From: V1-33 sp964523105
GTDB taxonomy: Bacteria > Verrucomicrobiota > Verrucomicrobiia > Verrucomicrobiales > V1-33
NCBI GenBank assembly: GCA_964523105.1
Contig: CAZFZN010000001.1
Location: 124,001-188,000 of the forward strand
Length of the DNA: 64,000 nt
Reading direction: 5' to 3'
Position numbers and translations under genes: made by a program. Shown in pieces: positions 18,953 to 27,840 of the stretch (position 1 is its first letter; every line of letters begins with the position of its first letter). A model generated the notes under the pieces. That model had not been told where the DNA came from, made no database searches, and saw only the letters and a list, made by a program, of their open reading frames with translations.

Positions 18953-20296
18953 ATGAAACACACTCTCAACCGACGGGAATTCATTCACAAAACGGCGGCC
19001 GGCTCGGCGGCCCTGACTTGTCTGGGCGGGTCCGCCTTTGCCGCCGGCGGCGGGAAGCCGGCGCTGCTGGGTGGCGAGGCGGTGCGGAAGGCGGGGTGGC
19101 CGGCGTGGCCGAAATGGAGTGAAGCGTGGGAGCCGAAAATCCTCGAGGTGCTCCGCAGCGGCAATTGGTTTCGCGGCAGCGGGACGCACGTCGCGGAGTT
19201 CGAGAAAGGTTATGCCAGTCTGCTGGGGGCGAAGCGCTGCGTGGGGACGGCGAGCGGCACCACGGCGCTGTTGGTGGCGTTGCATGTGATGGGCGTGGAT
19301 GCGGGCGATGAAGTCATCGTCTCGCCTTACACTTTCGTGGCGACCTACAATGCCGTGCTTATCCATAAGGCGCTGCCGGTCTTTGCCGACACAGATCCCG
19401 CGACTCTCACCATGGATCCGGCGACGATCGAGAGCCGCATCACGGACCGCACACGGGCGATTCTGCCGGTGCATATCTTTGGCATGCCCTGTGAGATGGA
19501 CTCCATCAATGCCATCGCGCGAAAGCACCGCTTCGGCGTGGTGGAGGACGCCTGTCAGGCATGGCTCGCGGAGTACAAGGGCCGGAAATGCGGCACGCTC
19601 GGCGATCTCGGCTGCTTCAGCTTTCAGAACTCCAAACATCTGCCGGCGGGCGAGGGCGGCGCAGTCACGGGCAACAGCGAGGAACTCATGGACCGCTGCC
19701 TCGCCTATCACGACGTGGGCCGCGCCACCGGAACTTTCAGAGGAGACAAACAGTGCTTCACCCGCGGCAGCAACTACCGCATGCAGCACTTTCAGGCCGT
19801 GCTCCTCATGCAGCAATTCGACAAACTGGTGCAGGAGACGGCGCACCGGCGCGGTAATGCGGACTATCTGTCAGCGCATTTGCCGGAGATTTCCGGCATT
19901 CAGGCGGTCCGGCTGCCGGAGAACAGCCGCGCGGTGTGGCATCTCTATCCGTTCCGCTACGACGCGGAGAAATTCCACGGGCTGTCGCGTGACAAATTCA
20001 TCCGCGCGCTCAATGCCGAGGGCATTCCCTGCTCCAGCGTCTATCACGAGCAGTATTTCGACGGTATTCTCGACGAGGCCATCAACTCCCGCGGCTTCAA
20101 ACGGCTCTTCAGCGCGGAGCGGCTGAAAGCCTGCCGCGAGAGCTTCCACGACCTCAAAGGCAACCGCCAGGTGTGCGCCACCACTGTCGCCTTCCCGCAG
20201 ACCCTGCTGCTCGGGGAACGCGGGGACATGGAGCAAATTCTGGAAGCCATCCGCAAGATCCACACTCACAGCGCGGAACTGGCCAGGGCAGCCTAG
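18953..20296 (+). CDS. DegT/DnrJ/EryC1/StrS-type aminotransferase with export signal
   Basis: A 447-residue PLP-dependent sugar aminotransferase-type protein. Downstream of a Tat-like leader (NRREFIHKTAAGSAALTCLGG) come the fold-type I landmarks: GTASGTTALLVALHVMG, VIVSPYTFVATYNAV, VHIFGMPCEMD, VVEDACQAW with the Asp that contacts the pyridine ring, and FQNSKHLPAGEGG with the Schiff-base lysine. The family usually makes amino-sugars for surface polysaccharides in the cytoplasm, so an exported member is odd, though similar leaders occur in Verrucomicrobiota/Planctomycetota. ATG 18953 is chosen since the earlier frame is not homologous. Confidence 0.88.
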   Translation: MKHTLNRREFIHKTAAGSAALTCLGGSAFAAGGGKPALLGGEAVRKAGWPAWPKWSEAWEPKILEVLRSGNWFRGSGTHVAEFEKGYASLLGAKRCVGTASGTTALLVALHVMGVDAGDEVIVSPYTFVATYNAVLIHKALPVFADTDPATLTMDPATIESRITDRTRAILPVHIFGMPCEMDSINAIARKHRFGVVEDACQAWLAEYKGRKCGTLGDLGCFSFQNSKHLPAGEGGAVTGNSEELMDRCLAYHDVGRATGTFRGDKQCFTRGSNYRMQHFQAVLLMQQFDKLVQETAHRRGNADYLSAHLPEISGIQAVRLPENSRAVWHLYPFRYDAEKFHGLSRDKFIRALNAEGIPCSSVYHEQYFDGILDEAINSRGFKRLFSAERLKACRESFHDLKGNRQVCATTVAFPQTLLLGERGDMEQILEAIRKIHTHSAELARAA

Positions 20297-20380
20297 CACT
20301 CCGCGCCGGCCCGACTGCGTTAGTTGGCCTGATCTGTCTCACAGCAAAGCACCACCACCTGCGGCGGCGATGCCGTCCGG

Positions 20381-21121
20381 TCACTTCGCAGGCCGGCGCT
20401 GCTCCAGCATCCACTCGTAGAGTTTCCCGTCACCGTAAGCGGCCGTCCACGAATCGTGACCGGCGTCGGGATACACCGTGTAATCGGGTTTGCCGCCGGC
20501 GGCTTTGAGGGCCTCGATCATTTCATCGCTCCGCTTCTGAGGGACGGCAGTGTCTTTCGCTCCGTGGTAGCAGCGGATGGGAACGGTTTTGAACTTGTCC
20601 GCTTTCGAGGGGTCACCGCCGCCGCAAATGGGAACAGCGGCCGCAGCCAGGTCGGGATGCGCCGCGAGCAGACCCCAGGTGGCGAACCCGCCCATGCTCA
20701 GTCCGGTGATGATGACGCGGTCCTTGTCAGCCGGCTGGGTTTTCAGAGTCTGGTCGATCAGTCCTTTGAGGGCGACGAGGTCCCACCAGCGACCCTCGGG
20801 ACACTGCGGCGAGACCACGATGAATTTGTTCAGTTCCGGCGTTTTCCCGATGAGTTTCGGGGGCCCGTGCTTCTTCACCACCTCCAGATTCGCCCCGCGC
20901 TCGCCGGCACCGTGAAAGAAGAACATGACCGGCCAGCCGTTGTCAGGTTTTTTCTCCGACTCCGGCGGCAGCGCGAGCCAGTAATGCAGAGTGGTTTTGC
21001 CGCCCTTGTCGGAATCCACTTCCACCGACTGCGCGGTTTGGGTGCCGGGTTTGGCATCGTCCCCGGCACGGGAGGCCAGGGTGAGGATAACGGCGATGGC
21101 GGAAGTCAGGAGGATTTTCAT
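20381..21121 (-). CDS. Exported alpha/beta-hydrolase (esterase / dienelactone-hydrolase-like)
   Basis: A 246-residue secreted hydrolase: signal peptide MKILLTSAIAVILTLAS, oxyanion-hole region FFFHGAGERG, nucleophile elbow G-L-S-M-G-G (ITGLSMGGFATW), and the acid/histidine end with YPDAGHDSW. VPIRCYHGAKDTAVP is the strand before the catalytic Asp. The pattern resembles phospholipase/carboxylesterase and PHB-depolymerase-like esterases fused to nothing else. Substrate unknown, probably an acyl or feruloyl ester on polysaccharide. ATG 21121 gives the signal peptide; the frame starts 19 codons earlier. Confidence 0.85.
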   Translation of the reverse strand: MKILLTSAIAVILTLASRAGDDAKPGTQTAQSVEVDSDKGGKTTLHYWLALPPESEKKPDNGWPVMFFFHGAGERGANLEVVKKHGPPKLIGKTPELNKFIVVSPQCPEGRWWDLVALKGLIDQTLKTQPADKDRVIITGLSMGGFATWGLLAAHPDLAAAAVPICGGGDPSKADKFKTVPIRCYHGAKDTAVPQKRSDEMIEALKAAGGKPDYTVYPDAGHDSWTAAYGDGKLYEWMLEQRRPAK

Positions 21122-21206
21122 GCACCTCAAGCGTAGGAGTGCGAATCCGTAGCTGACCAGCAGAATCTGCCTGCGCATCGCCGGGCCGCGTCACCAGCCG
21201 GGGCGC

Positions 21207-21698
21207 CTACTTTTTCTCCTCCTGCTTTTTGATCACGCCGTGCATCAGGCCGCCGTGGTCGCCGCCGCTCCAGGTGCCGGCGTAGGTGTCGCCGTAGATC
21301 ATAACGCGCGCGGAGTATTTCGCCGTGCCGGGAAAGCCGACATTGTCCACGATGATGACCGGCGTGTCGCCGGCCCACTTCACCTGCACGGGCACGGGAG
21401 CATTGAAGCTGAGGCCGCCGTATTCGATCTTGGCGGTAATGGTCCACTGCCCCTCGGCGGTCTTTTCCACGCCGGAGATGGTGTATTTCTCCGCTTTGTC
21501 AGGCCCGAGTTGTCCTTTTTCCAGCATGCAAAAGCGGCCGTCCATCACGGCGCTGGTGAGGGTTTCCTTGAATTTCGCCTCCAGTTCGGCGGCACTGACC
21601 GCGGGCTTGGCGGATTCGCCCGCGGGAGCGGATTCCTTTTTCGTGTCCTGGGCGTGCAGAGTGAAACAAGTGAGGAGGAGCAGAGCGGTGGTTTTCAT
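21207..21698 (-). CDS. Secreted hypothetical protein
   Basis: A 163-residue exported protein with signal peptide MKTTALLLLTCFTLHAQ. After an Ala/Pro/Lys linker and a helix, the rest looks like a single beta-rich domain (TISGVEKTAEGQWTITAKI, VKWAGDTPVIIVDN, YGDTYAGTWSGGDHGG). I know no functional name for this family. The gene is 19 bp downstream of the solute-binding protein gene on the same strand, so the two are probably co-transcribed. Confidence 0.7.
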   Translation of the reverse strand: MKTTALLLLTCFTLHAQDTKKESAPAGESAKPAVSAAELEAKFKETLTSAVMDGRFCMLEKGQLGPDKAEKYTISGVEKTAEGQWTITAKIEYGGLSFNAPVPVQVKWAGDTPVIIVDNVGFPGTAKYSARVMIYGDTYAGTWSGGDHGGLMHGVIKKQEEKK

Positions 21699-21717
21699 GG
21701 TTTGGCTGGGAGTAAGG

Positions 21718-23355
21718 TCATTGGCCGGCACGGGCGAGGTCGCGGACTTTGAGATAATTCTGGCGGAAGGCTTCCGAAAGTTCACGCGCCAGCCGCGCCG
21801 CGGATACGGCGTCTTTCGCCTTGAGCACCGGGGCGATGTTCCTGCGCACCGCCTCATAGTTCACTTCCGGCGGCAGGCTGTCGAAAAGGGCCGTCGCCGC
21901 CGGGGGAAAACCGTGCGCAATGAGTTCGTGCCATGCCTCCTTGAGTTCGTGATGCGGATCGATGCACATGGCGCGGATAAGGAAACGAATACTGGCAAAG
22001 AGATCCGCCGTGAATTTGGGCTCGTATTGAAAGGCCATGCCCGGCTCCAATGGCCGGAGTTCAGGGTCGGCGGCGTGCTTCAGATTTCCCTCTATGTAAT
22101 AGTCCCGGCGGATCGGCATGTTGCGCAGCGCCATTTTTTCCGGGCCGCCCGGTGCGCCGGCTTTGAGGCCCCAAAGTTTCTGGCCTTCTGGCGAAATGAG
22201 GTATTCGATAAAGCGCGTGGCCAGTTCCGGATTCGCCGCGCCGCGGAACATCGCCACCGGCTGGGGACTGATCGTCGTGCCGCCCGCCGGCGCGATGAAG
22301 CCGAGCCGGCTCGCGCCGTTCGCTTTGGTCAGGCGCTCCATAACATTGCGCCCGTAAAAATCCACGCAGATGCCCGCCAGCGCTTCGCCCTCCGAAACAT
22401 CGAGCGGAATCTTGGTGCTGCTGTCCGTCCAGTAACGGGTATTGGCTCCAATGCGGCGGATTTGTCGGAGGCCCGCCGCCCAGCCTTTGGCGGCTGTATC
22501 CTGCGACGGAATCCATCCCTCGGGTTTCTCTATCAGGCTTTCGAAGCCCTCTAGGCGTTCGTTCAATTTCGCGAGTCCTTCCGGCGGCAGATCCGGACGG
22601 TTCGCATCGGGGGGCCGTTTCGCGGCCAGAGCCGTTTGCTGTTCCACCGCAATCCTTAGCGCTTCCGCCATGCTGATCTGCAGCATGCACTCAAACATCG
22701 CCGTCACCGTCCCGCTCTTGGTCGGATCGGATATGGCCAGCTGGTTCTCATAAACCGGATTCGCGAGGTCCGCCCACGTCTGCGGGGCCTTGAGTCCGCG
22801 GCGTTCGTGATTCTCTTTGTTCCAACAGATGCCGAACGATGACAGACAGGTGCCGATCCACGTCAGATCGGGATCGAAAAGCTCCTGACCGGACAGCTTC
22901 GCCGGAATGGTTTCATCCGTGAACCAGTCCGGATGCTCCGCCTTCACCGCGGCGGGGCCGAATTTCCCTGACTTATCAGCCGCCACGATGTGCCCGCTTT
23001 TTTTGAGCCCCAGATAATCGATCGGCCCGCCGCCCGTCATGATGTCCAGCCCGATGCCGCGGTCCGGGCCGAGTTCCTTCGCCGCCGTGAACTCGGAGTT
23101 CACCACTTTGATGATGTCGGAGGTCCCGCCGGGCACGCGCCAGTCGATCACCACGCGCCGCCCGTGTTTCTCCTGCATCCAGCGCGCGAACCCGCGCTCC
23201 AGTTCATAGCGCAGCGTCTCGACATGCGGTGTGATGACGACGAGCCGGTCCTGTTCCGCATAATCCTCCGTGCGCACACTTGCCGCCGGGCGCAGAATCA
23301 TGGGCGCGGCGATCACCGCGATCATGGCAATGAGGACGATGAGATAGCGGGTCAT
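21718..23355 (-). CDS. ABC transporter extracellular solute-binding protein
   Basis: A 545-residue periplasmic binding protein of the iron/spermidine-type extracellular solute-binding class. One N-terminal membrane segment (TRYLIVLIAMIAVIAAPMIL) serves as signal or anchor. Then VVITPHVETLRYELERGFARWM and WRVPGGTSDIIK mark the first lobe, LSSFGICWNKEN the hinge region, and EYLISPEGQKLWGLKAG the classic C-terminal block. The ligand cannot be deduced. An ABC ATPase of the matching class lies at 24685-25755 on the same strand, but no permease is in between. Confidence 0.85.
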   Translation of the reverse strand: MTRYLIVLIAMIAVIAAPMILRPAASVRTEDYAEQDRLVVITPHVETLRYELERGFARWMQEKHGRRVVIDWRVPGGTSDIIKVVNSEFTAAKELGPDRGIGLDIMTGGGPIDYLGLKKSGHIVAADKSGKFGPAAVKAEHPDWFTDETIPAKLSGQELFDPDLTWIGTCLSSFGICWNKENHERRGLKAPQTWADLANPVYENQLAISDPTKSGTVTAMFECMLQISMAEALRIAVEQQTALAAKRPPDANRPDLPPEGLAKLNERLEGFESLIEKPEGWIPSQDTAAKGWAAGLRQIRRIGANTRYWTDSSTKIPLDVSEGEALAGICVDFYGRNVMERLTKANGASRLGFIAPAGGTTISPQPVAMFRGAANPELATRFIEYLISPEGQKLWGLKAGAPGGPEKMALRNMPIRRDYYIEGNLKHAADPELRPLEPGMAFQYEPKFTADLFASIRFLIRAMCIDPHHELKEAWHELIAHGFPPAATALFDSLPPEVNYEAVRRNIAPVLKAKDAVSAARLARELSEAFRQNYLKVRDLARAGQ

Positions 23356-23496
23356 GAAAGTCAGGGGATGCCCCGGCGGAGCATAGCCCGAGCATTTCAA
23401 TCCCGGCAAGCGCCCCTTTCGTCAACGACAGCGGTTGCCCTTGAGTCCGGGCGTTATCGCGAGCCATTCCCCGGCAACGCCACCTCACCGCCCGTC

Positions 23497-24006
23497 ATGA
23501 AACTCTCCCTGCTGAATTCCGTCGCAGTTCTCCTCCTGCTTGTTGCGGCACCCTTTGCCACAGCAGCGGATGACGCGGCGCGGCTGGCCGAACTGGATCG
23601 CCTGTGGCATGTCATTTCGCAAAGCGTGCAGGACGGCGACTTCGCGGCCTACAAGGCCACCTGTCATCCCGAAGGCGTGCTGGTCAGCGATAAGCTGCAA
23701 TCATCGCAGCCCCTGACCAAAGCACTCGAACGGTGGAAGGCGGGATTCGACGACACCAAAGCGGGCAGGGCTAAAGCCAGCGTGGAATTCCGTTTCGCGA
23801 AACGCCTCGGCGACGAAACGACCGCGCACGAGACCGGCATCTTTCTGTACTCCTTCACCGACGCGCAGGGCCAAACCAAACAGGACTACGTCCACTTCGA
23901 AGCCCTGCTGGTGAAACGCGACGGCTGGCAAATCATGATGGAGTATCAGAAGTCCCCCGCCACCGCCGCGCAGTGGGCCGCGCTGAAGCAGGTGGAGGGA
24001 AATTAG
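23497..24006 (+). CDS. Secreted NTF2/SnoaL-like protein
   Basis: A 169-residue protein with a signal peptide (MKLSLLNSVAVLLLLVAAPFATA). The mature part has the NTF2-like/DUF4440 layout: a helix around LDRLWHVISQSVQDGDFAAYKATCHPEGVLVSD, then curved strands ending in GWQIMMEYQ. Such domains bind small ligands or act as dimerisation modules. Nothing shows a catalytic role. The long upstream frame is antisense to the solute-binding protein gene, so ATG 23497 is the start. Convergent with the RRM gene. Confidence 0.75.
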   Translation: MKLSLLNSVAVLLLLVAAPFATAADDAARLAELDRLWHVISQSVQDGDFAAYKATCHPEGVLVSDKLQSSQPLTKALERWKAGFDDTKAGRAKASVEFRFAKRLGDETTAHETGIFLYSFTDAQGQTKQDYVHFEALLVKRDGWQIMMEYQKSPATAAQWAALKQVEGN

Positions 24007-24040
24007 ACGGACGGATGCCGCGGGGGGGAATCGTTCCCCA

Positions 24041-24077
24041 ACAAAAAATGCCCGCCGCCATGGCTGGCGACGGGCAT
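24041..24077 (-). terminator. Rho-independent terminator of the RRM gene
   Basis: A 12-bp stem with one mismatch (24048-24059 with 24066-24077) encloses a 6-base loop. On the minus strand it is followed by a T-run (complement of CAAAAAA at 24042-24048). It lies 32 bp past the stop of the RRM gene, the best terminator I see in the window. Confidence 0.85.
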
Positions 24078-24108
24078 TCGATTGAGACAATATTGGGACG
24101 AGCCGGCG

Positions 24109-24429
24109 TTACCAGCGGTTGCGCTTGTCGCCGCGGTCGCCGCGGGGACCGCGGGAACCTCCCCCGCCCATGGGACGCTCTTCGCGGGGGCGCGCTTCAT
24201 TGATGGCCAGAGTGCGTCCGTTCCATTCCTTATCGTTCAGTCCGGTGATGGCGTTGTTCATGGCAGCCGTGCTGTCCAGGCTCACAAACGCAAATCCGCG
24301 GGGACGGCCGCTTTCACGGTCCATCGGCAGGTGAATGTCGGTCACCTCTCCATACGGCGAGAACAATTGGCGCAATTCGCTTTCGCTCGCCGAGAAGGGG
24401 AGATTCCCCACATACATTTTCGTATTCAT
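24109..24429 (-). CDS. RNA-binding protein with one RRM domain
   Basis: A 106-residue protein: an RRM with RNP2 MYVGNLPF (residues 5-12) and RNP1 RGFAFVSL (about 44-51), and a glycine/arginine-rich tail. It resembles the cyanobacterial Rbp and bacterial cold-induced RRM proteins, which bind single-stranded RNA and help transcripts at low temperature. A good ribosome-binding site (AAGGA about 10 bases before ATG) and a strong terminator frame it as a monocistronic, probably well-expressed gene. Confidence 0.93.
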   Translation of the reverse strand: MNTKMYVGNLPFSASESELRQLFSPYGEVTDIHLPMDRESGRPRGFAFVSLDSTAAMNNAITGLNDKEWNGRTLAINEARPREERPMGGGGSRGPRGDRGDKRNRW

Positions 24430-24439
24430 TTCGTTGATT

Positions 24440-24447
24440 CCTTTTTC
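24440..24447 (-). promoter_or_regulatory. Ribosome-binding site of the RRM gene
   Basis: On the minus strand GAAAAAGG runs into GGA about ten bases before the ATG at 24429, a purine-rich Shine-Dalgarno sequence. Most other genes here lack a clear one. Confidence 0.55.
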
Positions 24448-24684
24448 TATTTCGACTGCCCGGCGGAGAACGCAGACTCCAGTTGCTTTACCGGATTTCT
24501 CTCACCATTGAATCATTCGACCCCCAAGTGTTCTGCCATTCCCCACCACGTTATTAGCGGCAGCCGGGGCGGCTATCGTGGCTTGGCCCCGCTGCTGCAA
24601 GCGGTATTATTGGTGTGGCGCGGCCGGCCGATGCCAGTGATGACGCCGCCCCGGACCGTGCTGCCGCGCCGGCAATGAATGACG

Positions 24685-25755
24685 CTAGGCTCTGAGGATC
24701 ATCACATCCTCCGGCGCCGCAGCGAGCACGCAGGGGCCGCCGGAATCGTGGAGCGCGGCGGGATTCAGTTCGGCCATGCGGATGGCGTTGGCCCCGCAGG
24801 TGACCGTGTATTGCGCGAGTTCGCCGAGGTAGATGGCTTCGCTGATGCGGCCGGTGAGATTGTTCTTCCCCTCCGCGCGCTCGACGAAACGCAGCGATTC
24901 CGGGCGCACGCAAAGCTGCACCTTTTCGCCCGGCTGCGGACGCCATGCGGTGTCGGTGACGCGGCCCCACCATTCGCCGCCGGCGGCGCGAACGGTGGCA
25001 AGACCGCGGCTGTTGATGCCCTCATAGGTGCCTGGCAGGAAGTTCGCCTCACCGATGAACTCCGCCACGCCGCGGCTGAGCGGGCTGCGGTAGATTTCGC
25101 GCGGCGTGCCCACCTGACTGAGCACGCCCTTCTCCATGATGGCCATGCGGTCGGCAAGGTGGAGGGCTTCCTTCTGGTCGTGCGTCACGTAAATGCTGGT
25201 GAGTCCGAATTGCTTGCAGATGCGCCGGATTTCGCCGCGCATTTCAAGGCGGAGCTTGGCGTCGAGATTGGAAAGCGGTTCGTCCAGCAGCAGGCAGTCG
25301 GGCCTAACTGCGAGCGACCTTGCCAGCGCCACGCGCTGCTGCTGCCCCCCGCTGAGCTGGTTGATCTTCCGCGGACCGAGCGCGCCCATTTGCACCATGT
25401 CGAGCGCCTCCTGCACGCGCTGGGCGATTTCCGGCTTCGGCAGTTTCCGCTCCTCCAGACCGAAGGCGACGTTTTGCGCGACGGTCAGGTGCGGCCAAAG
25501 CGCGTAGCTTTGGAACATCATCGCCGTGTTCCGCTTGTGTGCCGGCACGCCGCTCATGTCGCGCGCATCAAAGAGAATGTGCCCGCTGTCCTGCTGGTAA
25601 AATCCCGCGATGTGACGCAGCAGCGTCGTCTTTCCGCAGCCGCTCGGACCGAGGAGGAAAAACATCTCGCCGCCCTCGATTCTGAGGTCGATATCCCGCA
25701 GCACCGGCGTGCCGTCGAAGCTCTTGTTGAGGTGGCGGATGTTGATGGAAACCAT
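24685..25755 (-). CDS. ABC transporter ATPase (iron/polyamine/sugar import class)
   Basis: A 356-residue importer ATPase. Walker A is GPSGCGKTT (about residues 36-44), the Q-loop MMFQSYALWPHLT, the signature LSGGQQQRVALARSL, Walker B LLLDEPLSNLD, and the H-loop YVTHDQKEA. The last 110 residues are a TOBE-type regulatory domain. The class is PotA/FbpC/UgpC-like. It would pair with the solute-binding protein at 21718-23355, although the RRM and NTF2-like genes lie between them and no membrane permease is present in the window. ATG 25755 matches the family's N terminus. Confidence 0.92.
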   Translation of the reverse strand: MVSINIRHLNKSFDGTPVLRDIDLRIEGGEMFFLLGPSGCGKTTLLRHIAGFYQQDSGHILFDARDMSGVPAHKRNTAMMFQSYALWPHLTVAQNVAFGLEERKLPKPEIAQRVQEALDMVQMGALGPRKINQLSGGQQQRVALARSLAVRPDCLLLDEPLSNLDAKLRLEMRGEIRRICKQFGLTSIYVTHDQKEALHLADRMAIMEKGVLSQVGTPREIYRSPLSRGVAEFIGEANFLPGTYEGINSRGLATVRAAGGEWWGRVTDTAWRPQPGEKVQLCVRPESLRFVERAEGKNNLTGRISEAIYLGELAQYTVTCGANAIRMAELNPAALHDSGGPCVLAAAPEDVMILRA

Positions 25756-25814
25756 TGGGCGCGGTGTAGGCGGATTGTGGGGGAAATGCAAGGCGCGGGG
25801 TTGGGGGAGTGCGC

Positions 25815-25941
25815 AGTGCTCAGTGCTCAGTGGGAGAACATCGAACATCCAAAATCGAAAATCCAAGCATTGAAGGACGCAGCGCGTGGAACAGGGGGCG
25901 TTCAGATTCTGGATTTTGGATGTTCAGTGTTCGATGTTCTC
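25815..25941. repeat. Intergenic hairpin repeat with heptamer tandem
   Basis: Arms at about 25834-25864 (GAGAACATCGAACATCCAAA...) and 25910-25941 are imperfect inverted copies with one 8-base indel. A CAGTGCT heptamer tandem (25815-25832) precedes them. It fills the gap between the glycosyltransferase and the ABC ATPase gene. No coding potential or transposase is visible. Confidence 0.6.
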
Positions 25942-25980
25942 TCGAACCCATCCTCGCTGGAACACTTGACACTTCATGCT

Positions 25981-27087
25981 TCATGACTGCCGCAGCCAAT
26001 CTGCCCAGCGCCGGCCATAGGCCTCGACGGTGTAATCCCGCTCATAGCGTGACCGGTTCCAGGCACCCATGCGGAACCGCAGCGGGGCCTCGGCCAGCAA
26101 TGGAGCCAGCGCGGATTGCATCGCAGCGGCATTACGCGGCGGCACAATGAATCCGCCCTCGCCATGCGTCACGGCATCCGGCACACCGCCGACATCCGTG
26201 GCCACGACGGGCAGACCGGCGGCCATCGCTTCGAGCACGGCGAGCGGAAATGCTTCGTGGAATGACGGAAAAGCGAACACGTCGGCGTCCGCCAGCGCCT
26301 GCCACTTGGCTTCACCAAAAACGGGTCCGAGATAACGAATGCGTCCGCCGCCATCATCCGCCGCGATCTTTTGCCGGATTTCCTCTTCCGTCAGGCCAAA
26401 AGCCGGCCGGCCGTGGAAGACGAACTCGGCCTGCGGAAACTCGCGGCACAGCGCTCGCGCCGCATCGAGCAGCACCTGCCAGCCTTTGTCCTCCTCCAGG
26501 TTGCTCAGATAGAGCACACGGACCCGGCCGTCTTGTGCGCGGGCGCGTTCCGGCAGCGGCGCCGGGATTCCGTTGGGCAGGGCGACGACCTTTTCCGCCG
26601 GCATCCATTCCGGCAGGAAGGCGCGGAGGCGTTCCGCAGGTATCACAAAGTGCCGGCAGCGCCGCAGGGTGGTGCGCACGAACCATTTTGTCAGGCGCCC
26701 CAGTTTCTCATATCCCATCGCGCGAAAATCCATGTGAAACCACGCCGCCGTGCGCCGGCGCAGCAGGAGTGTGCTCCACCAGATGAACACGGCATCTTTC
26801 AAAAACGGCCGGATGTAAAACGTCGGCGTGAGCACCGCGAGGTCCACGCCGCCGCGCAGCGTGTGCCGCAGCATTTGCCAGAGGTAGCGCGGCAGGCGCA
26901 GCAGTTTTCCGAAGGAAAAACTCCCGATATCATCGAGCGAGCCGGCGAATTTCGAATCCACGTGAAGCACCTCCAGATCACCGGCGCTGCGCAGTTCCTC
27001 CAACAAGTACTGCATGGCCAGCGCGCCTCCGTGCACCGGCGGCGGCACCGGCGCGACAAAGAGGATGCATTTGCGGCCCTGACGCAT
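25981..27087 (-). CDS. Glycosyltransferase, group 1 (GT4-like)
   Basis: A 368-residue retaining GT-B glycosyltransferase. The N-terminal lobe begins CILFVAPVPPPVHGGA. The C-terminal donor domain shows VLYLSNLEEDKGW, IRYLGPV, DVFAFPSFHEAFPLAVLEAMAAGLPVV with the E-x7-E motif, and ATDVGGVPDAV. No signal peptide or membrane anchor, so it acts in the cytoplasm, probably in surface polysaccharide or lipid-linked glycan synthesis. No other polysaccharide genes adjoin it; its 5' side is the transposase-remnant region. Confidence 0.9.
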   Translation of the reverse strand: MRQGRKCILFVAPVPPPVHGGALAMQYLLEELRSAGDLEVLHVDSKFAGSLDDIGSFSFGKLLRLPRYLWQMLRHTLRGGVDLAVLTPTFYIRPFLKDAVFIWWSTLLLRRRTAAWFHMDFRAMGYEKLGRLTKWFVRTTLRRCRHFVIPAERLRAFLPEWMPAEKVVALPNGIPAPLPERARAQDGRVRVLYLSNLEEDKGWQVLLDAARALCREFPQAEFVFHGRPAFGLTEEEIRQKIAADDGGGRIRYLGPVFGEAKWQALADADVFAFPSFHEAFPLAVLEAMAAGLPVVATDVGGVPDAVTHGEGGFIVPPRNAAAMQSALAPLLAEAPLRFRMGAWNRSRYERDYTVEAYGRRWADWLRQS

Positions 27088-27840
27088 GACGGCGGGTGCG
27101 ATGGACGCGGGCGGCGGTCAAGGGAGCGTTGCCGCGGACCTTCAACCCGACCTGGCGAACTGAAGAGGTGGCCGGGGCGCAAAGGCTTGATCTTCCAACA
27201 CCGGCGTCAATAGGTCCTCACGACAGTGACGGCGGTTTCATGATGGCGGCGCTGCGTTCGCGGGCAACCGGGCGGAGCGAGACAGACTGCGACAAAGTAG
27301 CAGCCCGCAGGGGTGAGGGCCGCGAGGCGGCTTGAATCAATCCATGATCCGGATGCGCTGCGCCTTCCCGGACGCGCTTTCGATCCTGGTGAGGAAGTTC
27401 AGGAGCGTGGTGTTGTCGGCGGTGTTCCCGGGCGGCACTTCACAGGCCAAAGGAAGGCCCTCCGGCGTAACCGACAGTTTGCACGCAGTCGCTGCGGTTG
27501 TCTGCCTGCGGTCGCGCTTCGCGCAGGCTCCGGCTTGGCTGTCTCCCTGCGGTCGGCTGTCGCGGCTGCAGCCGAAGCGGCGCAGGCCCGCTGCGGCGCC
27601 CCGTCGTCCGCACCGAAAAGCGCGACGCTTTTGCGCCCCGAAGCCTCCTGCCGTCCGTTGCATTCGCCCGGACAGAGCATGTGCCGCTGCACGATGCGGC
27701 CCTCACAAAAACGCGTCTGCAACCGCCACAGTCTGCACGACGTTCAGTTCTCGCCTCGTGTTTCACGTCTCTTGTCCCATGCGGGAGTGGCGGGGGGCGC
27801 CAGTGCTTCGACCGTCGATGCACAATTGGCTTCTTTCCCG
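27088..27840. other. Gene-poor stretch with transposase debris and palindromes
   Basis: No intact gene lies here. The stretch holds a transposase fragment (27337-27490, minus strand) and a cluster of short palindromes between about 27490 and 27660, such as AAAAGCG-CGA-CGCTTTT at 27616-27632. Overlapping open frames on both strands are low-complexity, rich in Arg/Ala/Pro, and look non-coding. Confidence 0.6.
27337..27490 (-). pseudogene. Transposase remnant (IS1634/IS4-like)
   Basis: The minus-strand frame ends CKLSVTPEGLPLACEVPPGN, then TADNTTLLNFLTRIE and RIRIMD before a stop. The block V-T-x-E-G-x-P-L, followed by P-G-N-T-x-D and an Ile/Val-Met-Asp end, is the region around the catalytic core of IS1634/IS4-type DDE transposases. 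Only about 50 residues of a roughly 500-residue enzyme survive. The upstream part of the frame does not fit the family. No inverted-repeat ends were found. Confidence 0.7.
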
